From contig CM018685.1 in the NCBI GenBank assembly GCA_009363875.1, positions 55,873,087 to 55,937,086 on the forward strand: DNA of 64,000 nucleotides. The letters run 5' to 3'. How positions within the stretch are numbered: position 1 is the first letter of the stretch; every line of letters starts with the position of its first letter. Below the pieces are notes generated by a model. The model was not told the origin of the DNA, searched no databases, and was given only the letters and a program-made list of their open reading frames with translations. This document shows, one piece after another, positions 32,624 to 42,227 of this stretch. The translations under genes and the position numbers were made by a program. This DNA is from Mikania micrantha. Its lineage: Eukaryota; Streptophyta; Magnoliopsida; Asterales; Asteraceae.

Positions 32624-33390
32624 TGTTATACCTAAAAAAATTTACCTTATAATTCAGAATAATTCAGGATACAGGATATTTCGGGATAATTAGGAATATT
32701 TGCGTATATAAATTTATATGACTTAATGATCTGAATAATAAATAATTATAGTTTATAATTAATTATTATTACTTTGTTATTCAGCACATGCTACTAATAT
32801 TTGAAATGAGACAACAGGATTAAACCACTCTTCCTATTTTCCCGGGATAACTAGAAAAAAGTGGACGAGATGGAGAATCCATGAACGGTAATCTGGAACG
32901 GTAAACACGTGATTGGAGAGTGGACCGAGTTATGAGGAACAACCTTTTGACTATCGTTGTATTATTTTGACTATAAAATGAGGCAATGTCGATCCAGGAA
33001 AACACACACAATTCACTTAGTTTACTTCTGATTATCTCTTGTTTGCAGTATTCAGAGTTCAGAAACACTTAGCGATCGATTAATTGCGCTCTTGTATTGT
33101 AATCTTATATTTTGTATTAATAAGAACAAGGCAGAGTGACAATTGTCACCTCCCAAGGTTTTTATGCCAGCAATCCTAAGGGATTAAGGGCTTTTCCTCG
33201 TCTAAATCTCGTGTGTAAGCTTTTTATTTCATTATATATTCTAAAATATCCCTAGGGATCCTCAGGGATATTCGGGGATATCCTGAACATATATTTGGTA
33301 TATTCAATATATTTATTTGTTAAACACAATACCCCACTAAACTAATTCGGTTTTGCTAAAAGTTATACTTGTTAATTTTTACCCGAAACA
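32624..33390 (+). repeat. Tat LTR, diverged copy
   Basis: 767 bp, TGTTATACC...CCCGAAACA. Clearly related to 25772-26467 (shared GCAGAGTGACAATTGTCACCTCCCA block, ACACAATACCCCACT block) but more diverged in its left part. Directly followed by copia-B sequence at 33391. Confidence 0.85.
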
Positions 33391-33561
33391 CTCACCTACC
33401 AATCCACTCACTTATAAATTCTTCACAGATACCTCATCCCCCCATCCATTCATTTGGGACACCCCTACCCAACCCCCCCCCCTACCTATTCGTTTTACTT
33501 ACTCATGGCGCCCCAGACTCACCTCCAATCTTGGGTCCCACTCCGATTCCAACTCCTCATT
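33391..33561 (+). repeat. Copia-B fragment duplicated from the 39771-39945 region
   Basis: About 95% like 39771-39945 (CTCACCTACC, ACAGATACCTCATCCCCCC, GGCGCCCCAGAC). It encodes the Pro-rich linker between Copia integrase and RT. It ends where Athila leader/gag sequence starts. The long ORF starting at 33369 reads through this join and is an artefact of fusion. Confidence 0.8.
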
Positions 33562-33605
33562 ATTGTTCTACTCATTCCAGTCCACGCTTGCTTTTTGTTC
33601 CACAA

Positions 33606-34870
33606 ATGGCGGAGCGTCGCACTGTTCACCAGCAGGCCACTGCGGGATTCACGGGACTTAACAATCCCATTACTGTGCCAAACATAACGAATGAAAATTC
33701 GTGGCAAATTCCTTCTTACATCATGACAGCCATTAACAATTCTCAGTTTAATGGTCGTGATGATGAAGATGCTCCCGCACACCTTGCTAGGCTCACTCGT
33801 ATTTGTGGTACCTTCAATCTTCAAGGTGCCACTAATGATGCGATTTTTCTACAACTTTTTCCTTTCTCACTTGAGGGAAGAGCAGCCACTTGGCTCGACT
33901 CGCATCCTCTAGGCACCTTCATAACCTGGCCAGTCTTCGGGATGCTTTTCTTAAAAAGTCCTTCCCACCTGCTAAGGCCGCCCGCCTGAGAGATGAGATC
34001 CATTCGTTCCGAATGGCCCCTGATGAGCCCTACTATCTTGCTTGGGAGAGGTTCCAAAACCTTCTAAGTCGATGCTCCCAGCATGGTTTGTCTGAATGGG
34101 CCCTTGTAGATAAATTATACAATGGGCTCACATATGAGACTCGTGCCCGATTTGACACTTCTGCAGGAGGCCACCTCATGGGTAAGAGGGATGTGGCTGA
34201 ATGCAATGATCTTTTTGAGAGTTTTGCTCAGGCCGAGTATGAGCAGCGGTCTTCAAATAGGAATTCCACTCTTATTGCCAGTTCTTCCTCCTCAACAAGA
34301 GGAATGCGCCATGTTAATGTGGACACTAGTGTTGCTGCCGCTCTTGAGTCTTTAGCTAGGGATGTTAGGGATTTGAAGATGAGAGTGGATCGGTGTGAGA
34401 TTTGCAGAGGTGGTCATGCCACGTTTGAGTTTTTGGTGAGCCAGGAGCAGGCTAACTATGTAGGAGGACAGGGTAGGTTCGGGCACTCGTACAACCCCGG
34501 ATGGGGAAATTCTCAGAACCCCCAACCTTTTAGATCTTCAGGTAACCCCCCTAGTTTTCATTCTGGATATCCTCAGAACCAGGGGCATAGTGGTAGTCAA
34601 GCTCCTAGTGGTAGTAATCAAGGTAGCACATCGGGTGGTGGTAGTATGGGTAGGATTGAAGAATTACTGACTCAGTTAGTGGCTAAGGATGCCACTACAC
34701 AGAAGATCCTACATGAGCATGATGTTCTCCTCAAGAACCAGCAATCTGCGTTCTTGGATTTACAGCGAACGGTTGGTGACATAGCCAAACGGTTGGATGA
34801 ACGGCCCCAAGGCCAGTTCCCGGGTCAGCCCCAAACCAACCCAAACGCCCACGTTAAGGCGGTCACCACT
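33606..34870 (+). pseudogene. Athila gag, frameshifted
   Basis: ATG at 33606 (MAERRTVHQQ). The Athila gag domain follows (SWQIPSYIMTAINNSQFNG, AHLARLTRICGTFNLQG, FPFSLEGRAATWLDS). Near 33925-33930 the frame shifts; the continuation is open from 33890 (SLRDAFLKKSFPPAKAARL, YYLAWERFQNLLSRCSQHGL, YNGLTYETRARFDTSAGG). The C-terminal part is Gly/Ser/Gln-rich with a coiled segment. A Cys-rich stretch (CEICRGGHATFEF) lacks the last Cys of a canonical knuckle. Confidence 0.85.
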
Positions 34871-35922
34871 CGTTCTGGAGGAGCTGGAGGAGGTGGAGGA
34901 GAGAGATTCATACCATTGGTGCTGGTGGAAGTTGATGAGAGTGAGAGAGTGGTCCCACCGGTTGATTTAGATGAGGAGGAACCGGTGGATGAAGAAATTG
35001 AGATGGAGACTCCCGTGGGGGTGCACTCGAGGCTAGCCCCAGCAAGTACCGCACCGAGCGGTGAGTCTCCCGTGAAGAAGCCGGCTACATTAAAGCCCAC
35101 TCCTGAGATTGATCTATCTCGTATTCCTTACCCTGCACGTGTTGCTAATCAGAAGCATGCTAAGGAATATGGGCATTTTCTAGATATCTTTAAACAACTA
35201 AAGATCAATCTCCCATTTATTGAGGCCCTTCAGCGTATGCCTAAATACGCTAAGTTTTTGAAAGATCTGTTGAAGGGTAAGGACAGGCTAGGCAAGTTAA
35301 CTGAGGTTCCGTTGAGTAGAGATTGTTCTGCGGTGATAACGAACACACAAACGGAGAAACTGACCGATCCGGGTATTCTCACGATCCCGTGTTCGTTTGG
35401 TAGCGATGTTCGTAGTCACGCGTTGGCAGATTCAGGTGCTAGCATCAATTTGATGCCCTATTCTCTTTATAAGAAGCTAGCACTTGGTGACCTTGTCCCA
35501 ACTCGCATGACACTTTCTCTAGCGGACCGGTCCTTGAAGTGTCCTCAGGGTATCTTGGAAAACGTGCTAGTGAAGGTTGATAAGTTTGTTTTCCCCGTGG
35601 ACTTTGTGGTTATGGATATGGAGGCGGATACCAATGTTCCCATCATTTTAGACGTCCGTTTCTTCGAACTGCTAAGGCCGTCATTGATGTTTTTGACGGG
35701 AAGCTCTCACTTAGGGTCGGTGACGAGACGGTCACATTTGTGGTAGCCAAATCCATCAGTAAAGGAGGGATTGGTGAGGGTGTTGATAAACCCAAGTATG
35801 GGGATGTTGAGAAAAAGCCGGAGGTGATGAGGAGTTTTGTTGATGGTGAGATGTGGGAGGCGGTTGAAAGTGGCTCGTTTTCGAGTGAATGGGAGGAGAT
35901 TTCCTTCGATCCTCCCATTTGA
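34871..35922 (+). pseudogene. Athila protease region, frameshifted
   Basis: Continues the gag frame. The basic/Pro-rich linker and YPARVANQKHAKEYGHFLDIFKQL motif lead to the retropepsin active site LADSGASINLMPYSL. At about 35653 the frame shifts within the conserved PIIL-GRPFL block; the rest (TAKAVIDVFDGKLSLRVGDE) is open in the third frame to the stop at 35922. RT sequence that should follow is absent, so pol ends here. Confidence 0.83.
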
Positions 35923-37904
35923 GTTGAGTTTGAGGAAGATCTTGGGTTAAACTCCCAAGTGTAGAGTATGTAAATTAGTATTGTCTAGTGTCGTTGGTGT
36001 TTTGCATTTTTCGTGATTGTTTTTCGTTTTTCATTTTCGTTTTTTGTGTGTTTTAATTTGTTTTGCAGGTTTTTAATCAATTTGATACCATAATGATGAA
36101 TTGGAGCCACCAGGAATGTAATTTTTTGCTTTAGAATCCTTTTGAATGGTTTAAGTAAGAAAAATGGGTTGAAAATTTGGCTAAGGCATGAAAATGCCAG
36201 AAACTCTCTGAAAAAATGACCCCGTCGCGTCACACGACACCCACAGGCAATTCTGTCGCGCTACACTAGAGATTTCGGTCAACACGCGGGTCAAACATCC
36301 GTCGCGCTACGCGACGGACATTTGAGAATCTATCGCGGTACGCAACGGGTCTTTGAAGTGCTAAAATGCCTTTGAAAACCTATTTTTCGAACTATAACTC
36401 CAAATCACCTCTCCTACACCACTTTTAGCACCATTCTTCACCCATTATACACCCATTCAACCATCTTCCACCACCATTCCACCATTTTCATTTCCATTGA
36501 CGGGTATACTAAGGCGAGGTGTTCTGAGTCGATTTCAAGGTAAGGTGGTTCTCTAATTTCATTCTTGTTGCATTGGATTGATATTTTTCAAATTTTTAGT
36601 TACTTCTTATTTTTCTTTGTTTGATTTGTGTTTTTCTTTGTTAATTTTAGTTAAATGGTAAGATGGGTTTGTGGTTGGACTTAATCATGGATATCATTAT
36701 TAGTATGTTTTGGATGGATTGATGCTTGTTTGATCTTTGTTTTTGTATAGATCTCATGTGTATGTTTGTAGCCTGCAGAGCAAATTTGTATATTGTGGAG
36801 ATACGTGGAAAGATTGGCACTCGACAGTCTTCTCTTCAACCAGCTAAGTCATTTTCAGTTTTTATTTTTAGTTTATAGTTTTTCTGTTAGGTTACCTTTT
36901 TCTCTACATTAGGGACAATGTAAAGTTTAAGTGTGGGGATGGGAAACTTAGTTTTAATTTTAATTTTGTTTTAGTAATTAGTGTTTGATTTTTAGTTTTA
37001 GTTTACTTAAGTTCTTAAGTCAAAATTTTTGAAAATTTTTACTTTAAAATTTTTGTTTTTACATCTCTGGCTAAGATCTTTCTGTTCCTTGTTTAAGTTA
37101 GTTGCAAAAAGCATGATGGGAAATGATAGGAAAGTTGGGTTTTGTGGTTTCATTCATGGTTGACTGGTTGGTTTGGGTTTATGCTTTGGTTATGGGATGT
37201 GTAAGTAGGCTCAACTGTTTGTTTTTGTCCCGTAGGATTGGTAAAATCTTAATTAAATGCATGATTTTCATGGGAAACATCTTGGGGGTCTGGAATTGAT
37301 GAAACTGTTTTCTAGTCAGAAAGAAGTCTTTGCATAATAACAGATTAGAGTTTTGAACATCTGATTTTTGTTTGGCACATATATAAGTACTCTTTTTATG
37401 AGAATAAATCCGAGTCTTATGGAGTCCCCATTTCACCAAATAAGCTGAGTAAAAAGAAAAATAAAAAGAAAAGAAGTTGGATTAAAAACTTATGTGTTAC
37501 ACGCCGGGTTGCAGCCTGGTTGAAACACCACTAAGTTAAGTTCAATAGATTGAAAAATAAAAGAAAAAATGCTCACGCTTCCATCTGTTTCATGTATTAA
37601 AATCTGATTTGAGAAATTCCTGGTTTGTTTATATGTGAGGATGGCTTGAAAGCTAGAACCCAGGTTTGATTTGATTTTAGGTTTCCTAAGTGTGGGTCTA
37701 ATGAAATGAAATGTAGAACATGAACATAATGGACCATGATTAGGGGGCAGGAATAATCCGTATGGGTTTAACAGGACAAAAATACTTACAATCTTTTCCA
37801 AAGCATTGAATTTTAAATTGACTATGTTAATTGTGTAGAAACCATTTAATTTGGCTATGATCCCCGATTTTTGCATAAGCCTTTATCAGGGACGAAAAAG
37901 AGAT
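35923..37904 (+). other. Athila 3' internal non-coding region
   Basis: About 2 kb with no credible gene in either strand; ORFs up to 128 codons have no recognisable domain. It holds CpG-rich near-palindromes at 36222-36352, one perfect (GTCGCGCTACGCGAC, 36301-36315), and GTTTTTAGTTTTAG-type T-rich stretches. In complete Athila elements this interval would hold pol and an env-position ORF; here both are gone. Confidence 0.65.
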
Positions 37905-37917
37905 AAGTGTGGGGATG
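37905..37917 (+). other. Athila polypurine tract
   Basis: AAGTGTGGGGATG immediately before the 3' LTR, the form typical of Athila. Confidence 0.85.
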
Positions 37918-39670
37918 TGATGTGTTGTGAAACACATCTATTTTTCCATTTGTTTTGTTCAAGTTTTTGTACAGTTTTGTTTGTTTTTGTAATTGATTTA
38001 GCTGGTGCTTCACAAATCTGTAATTCAATGTTTGCAGGTCATAAACATGCGTATTTGGCGCTAAAGATCAAGAAAACGAGCTCTCGGTTGGACGGAGACG
38101 GACCTGAAAACAAAGAAAGCAAAATTCTGGATTTCGAAACCCTTCGCGTAAGACCATATGAAACCCAGTCGCGGTACGCGACAAGGGAAAATGACCAAAA
38201 TGCCCTTCATTAATCATTGCGGGTTGACCCGATTGTTTTCTCGGGTAGCGATGTCCCTCGCGTAGCGCGAGGGGTTTATGGGTAATTGTCGCGATACGCG
38301 ACGGGTTCAAAAATTCAGAAAATTGATTTCTCTTCATTAAAACGGATGGAGACGGGATTTTTAGGGTTACACTCGATTACAGACGATCTGGAGGCGACAG
38401 GGGAGGCGATTGGAAGAGTTAGAAGGCAAGGATTGGCATTTGGAAGCCCGAGGATTCACAATCAAGGGTGTACAACTTTCGGTTTTTGGTTTCTTCTTGT
38501 TTTCCTTTGGATGATCATGTTTTCTTTTTAGTATTGGATTGTATCTTTTACTGTTTATGAAATGATTATGGGCTAGACCTTTAGAACTACCTAGGTTAGA
38601 TGATTATGCATGTTGAATAATGGTTTAATTCGGTTTTGGAATATATTGGTGTGATCGATTTATGATTTAAAGACTTGGTTTGGAATATTGGATGTGAATG
38701 TGTATCTTTGATTGTCTTATGATTGATTTTTCACTCCTTATGAGTCTTGATGATTGTCTGTCATATAATAGACGCATGCTAGGTCAATGACTGTGTGTTT
38801 TTTATTAATGGATGAATTACCGTAATCACGTAATTCTTAGGAGTGTTTTATTATGATTTAGACGATTAAGAGGTGCAACCAACTTCAATAGTTGTGAGGT
38901 GAGAAGTTGTCAATAAGTCTTGGTTGTTAGATTGCTAGGTTAGAGGCTTCGTGAGAAGATCGGTCTAGTTCGTTTATAAAACCTTGTTTATTGAATCCAA
39001 TAGGAAATTCCAAGTTACCTCATGCATTTAGGTGTCTTAAAACTATCGCGCCATGAGGTAGATAGTCTGTCAGATTTTATCCTATATGTATTGAGACGAT
39101 CGCGCTGTGAGGTAGATTGTCTAGCGGGTATTTCATAAGACACATGGATGACCTGTGAGGGAAACCCATTTAACCGGTGGTTTAACAGCTTTGAGGGGTT
39201 TTAGTTGATTATCCTTAAGAAGGGTCAAGGGTGTTCTAAGTTTCCTTAAAGTTTAGTATTTTAAGATCCTGGTAGCATATCAGTTCCATTACCGATAGAA
39301 CCTTGTCAAGCATGTATAGGATTCGAGCCTAGGTAGTGTTTTGTCCTTCTGATTCTCCTCTTTGTCCACCGTTTGTTTTAGTTTTAGTTTTTCCTCCATT
39401 TAAATCATTTTTAAATTTGTTAGTAAAACCCCCCTTCCATATTAATATTTTATTTAAGTACAAATTTTGCATAGATAAGTAATTGAGTCTTAGTTAGCGT
39501 AATCTATAGAAGTCCGTGGATTCGATATCCGGACTTGCTTTGCTCTGCTACACACGATAGGTACACTTGCCTGTCGGTAGCTTAGGTTTTAGAGAGTCTA
39601 GATTTATTACTTTTTGTCTATTTTAGAGTCGGTTTTAGTTAAGTTTTGTAGCTAAGCTCCGTCGACATCA
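37918..39670 (+). repeat. Athila 3' LTR, uninterrupted
   Basis: 1,753 bp, TGATGTGTTG...GACATCA. It gives the reference for the two 5' LTR pieces and shows exactly where the solo LTR inserted. Followed by TSD AAATC. Confidence 0.92.
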
Positions 39671-41092
39671 AAATCCAATGTGATAATGGTCGGGAATATG
39701 ATAATGCATCTTTTATCATCATATCCCGCCACGTGGTCTTTGACGAATCAATCTTCCCATTTGCAAAAACCTCACCTACCGATCCACTCACGTATAAATT
39801 CTTCACAGATACCTCATCCCCCCATCCATTCATTTGGGACACCCCTACCCAGCCCCCCCACCCCCCCCACCTATTCGTTTTACTTACTCACGGCGCCCCA
39901 GACCCACCTCCAATCTTGGGTCCCACTCCGGTTCCAACTCCCCAATCCGGCTCCTCAACCAGTACCAATCACCAAACTGCTGCACTATCCTCCTCCACTT
40001 TACCTACCCCCAGCCATCCCACACCGGTCATTCCACCTCCACCTCCCCCTTAACACCTCTACCGGCCATCGCACTATTCACACACGCAGCATGTCCGGAA
40101 TTTCTAAATCTGAATAGCCTACCAACCTTTTTAGTACGGTCACCATTTCTCCTATACCCCGCAATCCCACTGATGCCCTTCGCAACCCCGACTGGAATAT
40201 AGCCATGACCGACGAATTCCGGGCTCTTATTGACAATAATACGTGAGAGCTGGTTCCTGTACTTCAAACATGAATATTATCAAAAGCATGTGGATCTTTA
40301 AACACCAAACCAAGTCGAATGATACCTTGGAGCGATACAAAGCTCGACTTGTGTGTGATGGCAGGTCTCAACAACTCGGTATTGACTGTGGCGAAACCTT
40401 CAGCCCGGTGGTCAAACCGGACACAATTTGCACGGTTCTCTCCTTGGCACTCTCCCATTCTTGACCCATCCATCAACTGGATGTAAAAATACGTTTCTTC
40501 ACAGAAACCTTACCGAAACAGTATACATGTACCAGCCACCTGGGTTTCGTGCCACCCAGTTACCCAACCATGTCTGCCACTTGAAGAAATCCCTATACAG
40601 CCTAAAACAAGCCCCTCGGGCATGGTACCAATGGTTTGCTTATTATGCAGCCAAGTTAGGCTTTTTTCATAGCAAATGTGACCACTCTTTGTTCATATAC
40701 AGACATGGATCCGACACAGCTTACATCCTCTTGTATGTCGATGAGTATCGATCCGTTGCTAATGTAGTCTCGGAGACATGTTGGTTGCACAATCTGTTAT
40801 TAGAACTTCACCTTCCTCCAAACCATGCAACTTTGATCTACTGTGACAATGTAAGTGCCGTCTACCTGGCTGGGAACCCGGTTCAACACCAACGTACAAA
40901 ACACATTGAGTTGGATATCCATTTCGTTCGTGACAGGGTTAGTCGAGGAGAAGTTCGGATTCTACATGTCCCTTCTCGTTACCAGATCGCAGACATCTTC
41001 ACAAAAGGATTGCCTCTTCTGTTATTTGAAGATTTCAGACATAGTCTCAACATTCGTTTACCTCCAGTTTCGACTACGGGGGTCTATTAGCC
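39671..41092 (+). pseudogene. Copia-B integrase, RT and RNase H remnants, right of Athila insertion
   Basis: Starts IQCDNGREYDN (second integrase Asp), then jumps to the integrase tail (SRHVVFDESIFPFA) and a Pro-rich linker. RT follows from about 40200: MWIFKHQTKSNDTLERYKARLV, GIDCGETFSPVVK, a frame break near 40464, FLHRNLTETVYMYQPPGF, LKKSLYSLKQAPRAWYQWF, LLYVDE. The catalytic YVDD reads YVDE, and a deletion then joins RNase H (SETCWLHNLLLEL, YCDNVSAVYLAGNPV, RTKHIELDIHFVRD, QIADIFTKGL). Several frames and deletions make it non-functional. Ale-type or similar small Copia lineage is likely. Confidence 0.85.
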
Positions 41093-41240
41093 GACATAGT
41101 AGGCTAGTTAGTTAGATCTATATTTTGAAAATAATGTATGCGATCCTATCCTAACATAAGACTAGGTCTAACACTTGTATATATAGAGGAGATTTATCAA
41201 TGAGAAAGGGCAACCGATTTACAACAATTAACAGTTTCCA
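41093..41240 (+). repeat. Copia-B 3' LTR remnant
   Basis: AT-rich sequence right after the RNase H stop, with a TATA box and transcript-start-like block (CTTGTATATATAGAGGAG, ATCAATGAGAAAGG) typical of small Copia LTRs. The start (TTAGCCGACATAG) is degenerate and the end cannot be fixed because the 5' LTR is not in the window. Confidence 0.55.
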
Positions 41241-41374
41241 GCAATTGGTCAACTTTAACCATATACAAAAATAAAATTGTACTAATTTTAACGTTGTTTT
41301 ACTTATTTTGTGAAAAAAAAGTTAAAAGTGTTAGATGATTAACTTCAAACGATAACTTTGAGTCGGAACTTCTC

Positions 41375-41485
41375 CAAAGCAACTCTCTATCCCAACTAGG
41401 ACAGGGGTAAGGTGTGTCTTTGTCCTTCTCCCCCGGACCCTACTGAAAGTGGGAATATACTGGGTTAGTTAGTTAGTTAGTTTAA
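41375..41485 (+). mobile_element. SINE-like element, 3' part with GTTA tail
   Basis: The block CAACTCTCTATCCCAACTAGG, GGGGTAAGGTGTGT, CCCCCGGACCCTACTG, GTGGGAATATACTGGG ending in (TTAG)n resembles 3' ends of angiosperm SINEs. A related truncated piece is at 61995-62050. The 5' RNA polymerase III boxes are not clear. Confidence 0.45.
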
Positions 41486-41655
41486 GGATTCAAATTTGAT
41501 AGAAATTTAGAGGATGATGTTTGTTTACTTAATAAAATTTTGAATTGATTTGAAAACATAGAAGGTTCAGACGTGCAACTTTATTAAAAAAACACAGTTG
41601 CAATTTTTAAATCATAACCAAACATATTGCAACATTACAACATTCTTCATCACCT

Positions 41656-42227
41656 TTAAAGAAGGTTACCACTGTACTTATGAATAGCATTACAAAACAT
41701 AAATCTCAGATGATTCAAGAAACAGAAAAACGTGTTCCTCCATCTGGTGCTAACCATCAACGGAGCCAATACCAGCCAGAAACCAGCAATAAATCCAGAT
41801 AATGTGCTAATAATCAAGTCCCAATCTACTCCATGTGATTCATCATCTTCTTCTTGGTCTCTATTTGGTGCCTGATCAGTTTCACAGATTTTAGTGAGTG
41901 GATCTCCACAAAGGTTGTTACCAAAGAAACTGAACTCATTTAAGCTCTGAAGTTGGGTGCCCGATGGGATTCTTCCAGTCAGATTGTTGTAGGACACATT
42001 GAAGCTGCTCAAGAAATTCAAGCGTGATAAGGTCACAGGAAGCTCGCCTGAAAGCCGATTAAGAGATACATCAAATGATGAGAGTGATTTCAGGTCTCCA
42101 ATCTTCACAGGGATCCACCCTGTTAATTGATTTCTTGACAAATTCAACGATTGTAATACTTGGAGGGCCATTAGCTCAGTCGGGATGCTCCCGGAAAAGT
42201 TGTTACTTGAAAGGTCTAACATCATCA
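41656..42227 (-). pseudogene. LRR receptor-like protein, 3' end only, cut by retrotransposon
   Basis: 190 codons: four LRRs (LDLSSNNFSGSIPTEL, LNLSRNQLTGWIPVKIG, FDVSLNRLSGELP, FNVSYNNLTGRIP), the capping block (FFGNNLCGDPLTKIC), an acidic stretch (QEEDDESHGVDWD), one membrane span (LIISTLSGFIAGFWLVLAPLMV) and a short cytoplasmic tail. This is the C-terminus of a class of plant surface immune or developmental receptors without a kinase. It is clearly paralogous to the intact gene at 54885-57926. The 5' side stops exactly at the Tekay LTR start (42228); the missing ~800 codons are not found on the far side. A possible poly(A) signal (AATAAA on the minus strand) is near 41580-41586. Confidence 0.9.

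Larger units (their letters stand above)
26684..39670 (+). mobile_element. Athila-type Ty3/Gypsy element, 13 kb, nested and lacking RT and integrase
   Basis: Bounded by TGATGT...ACATCA termini and TSD AAATC, and inserted in the copia-B integrase. It has a 3' LTR (37918-39670), a 5' LTR interrupted twice, gag and protease, then a long non-coding 3' region ending in an Athila-type polypurine tract (AAGTGTGGGGATG, 37905-37917). No RT, RNase H or integrase sequence is visible between protease (35922) and the 3' LTR. A solo LTR and a Tat/copia-B block sit inside it. Athila assignment is from the gag wording, long LTRs and polypurine tract. Confidence 0.85.

Noticed and set aside
33369..33989. A 206-codon ORF starting before the Athila gag
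   Set aside because: Its first ~75 codons come from Tat LTR and copia-B linker sequence fused by rearrangement; only the part from ATG 33606 is gag.
36001..36350. Athila env-like ORF after protease
   Set aside because: No frame longer than about 130 codons, no signal peptide or membrane span in the interval 35923-37904.
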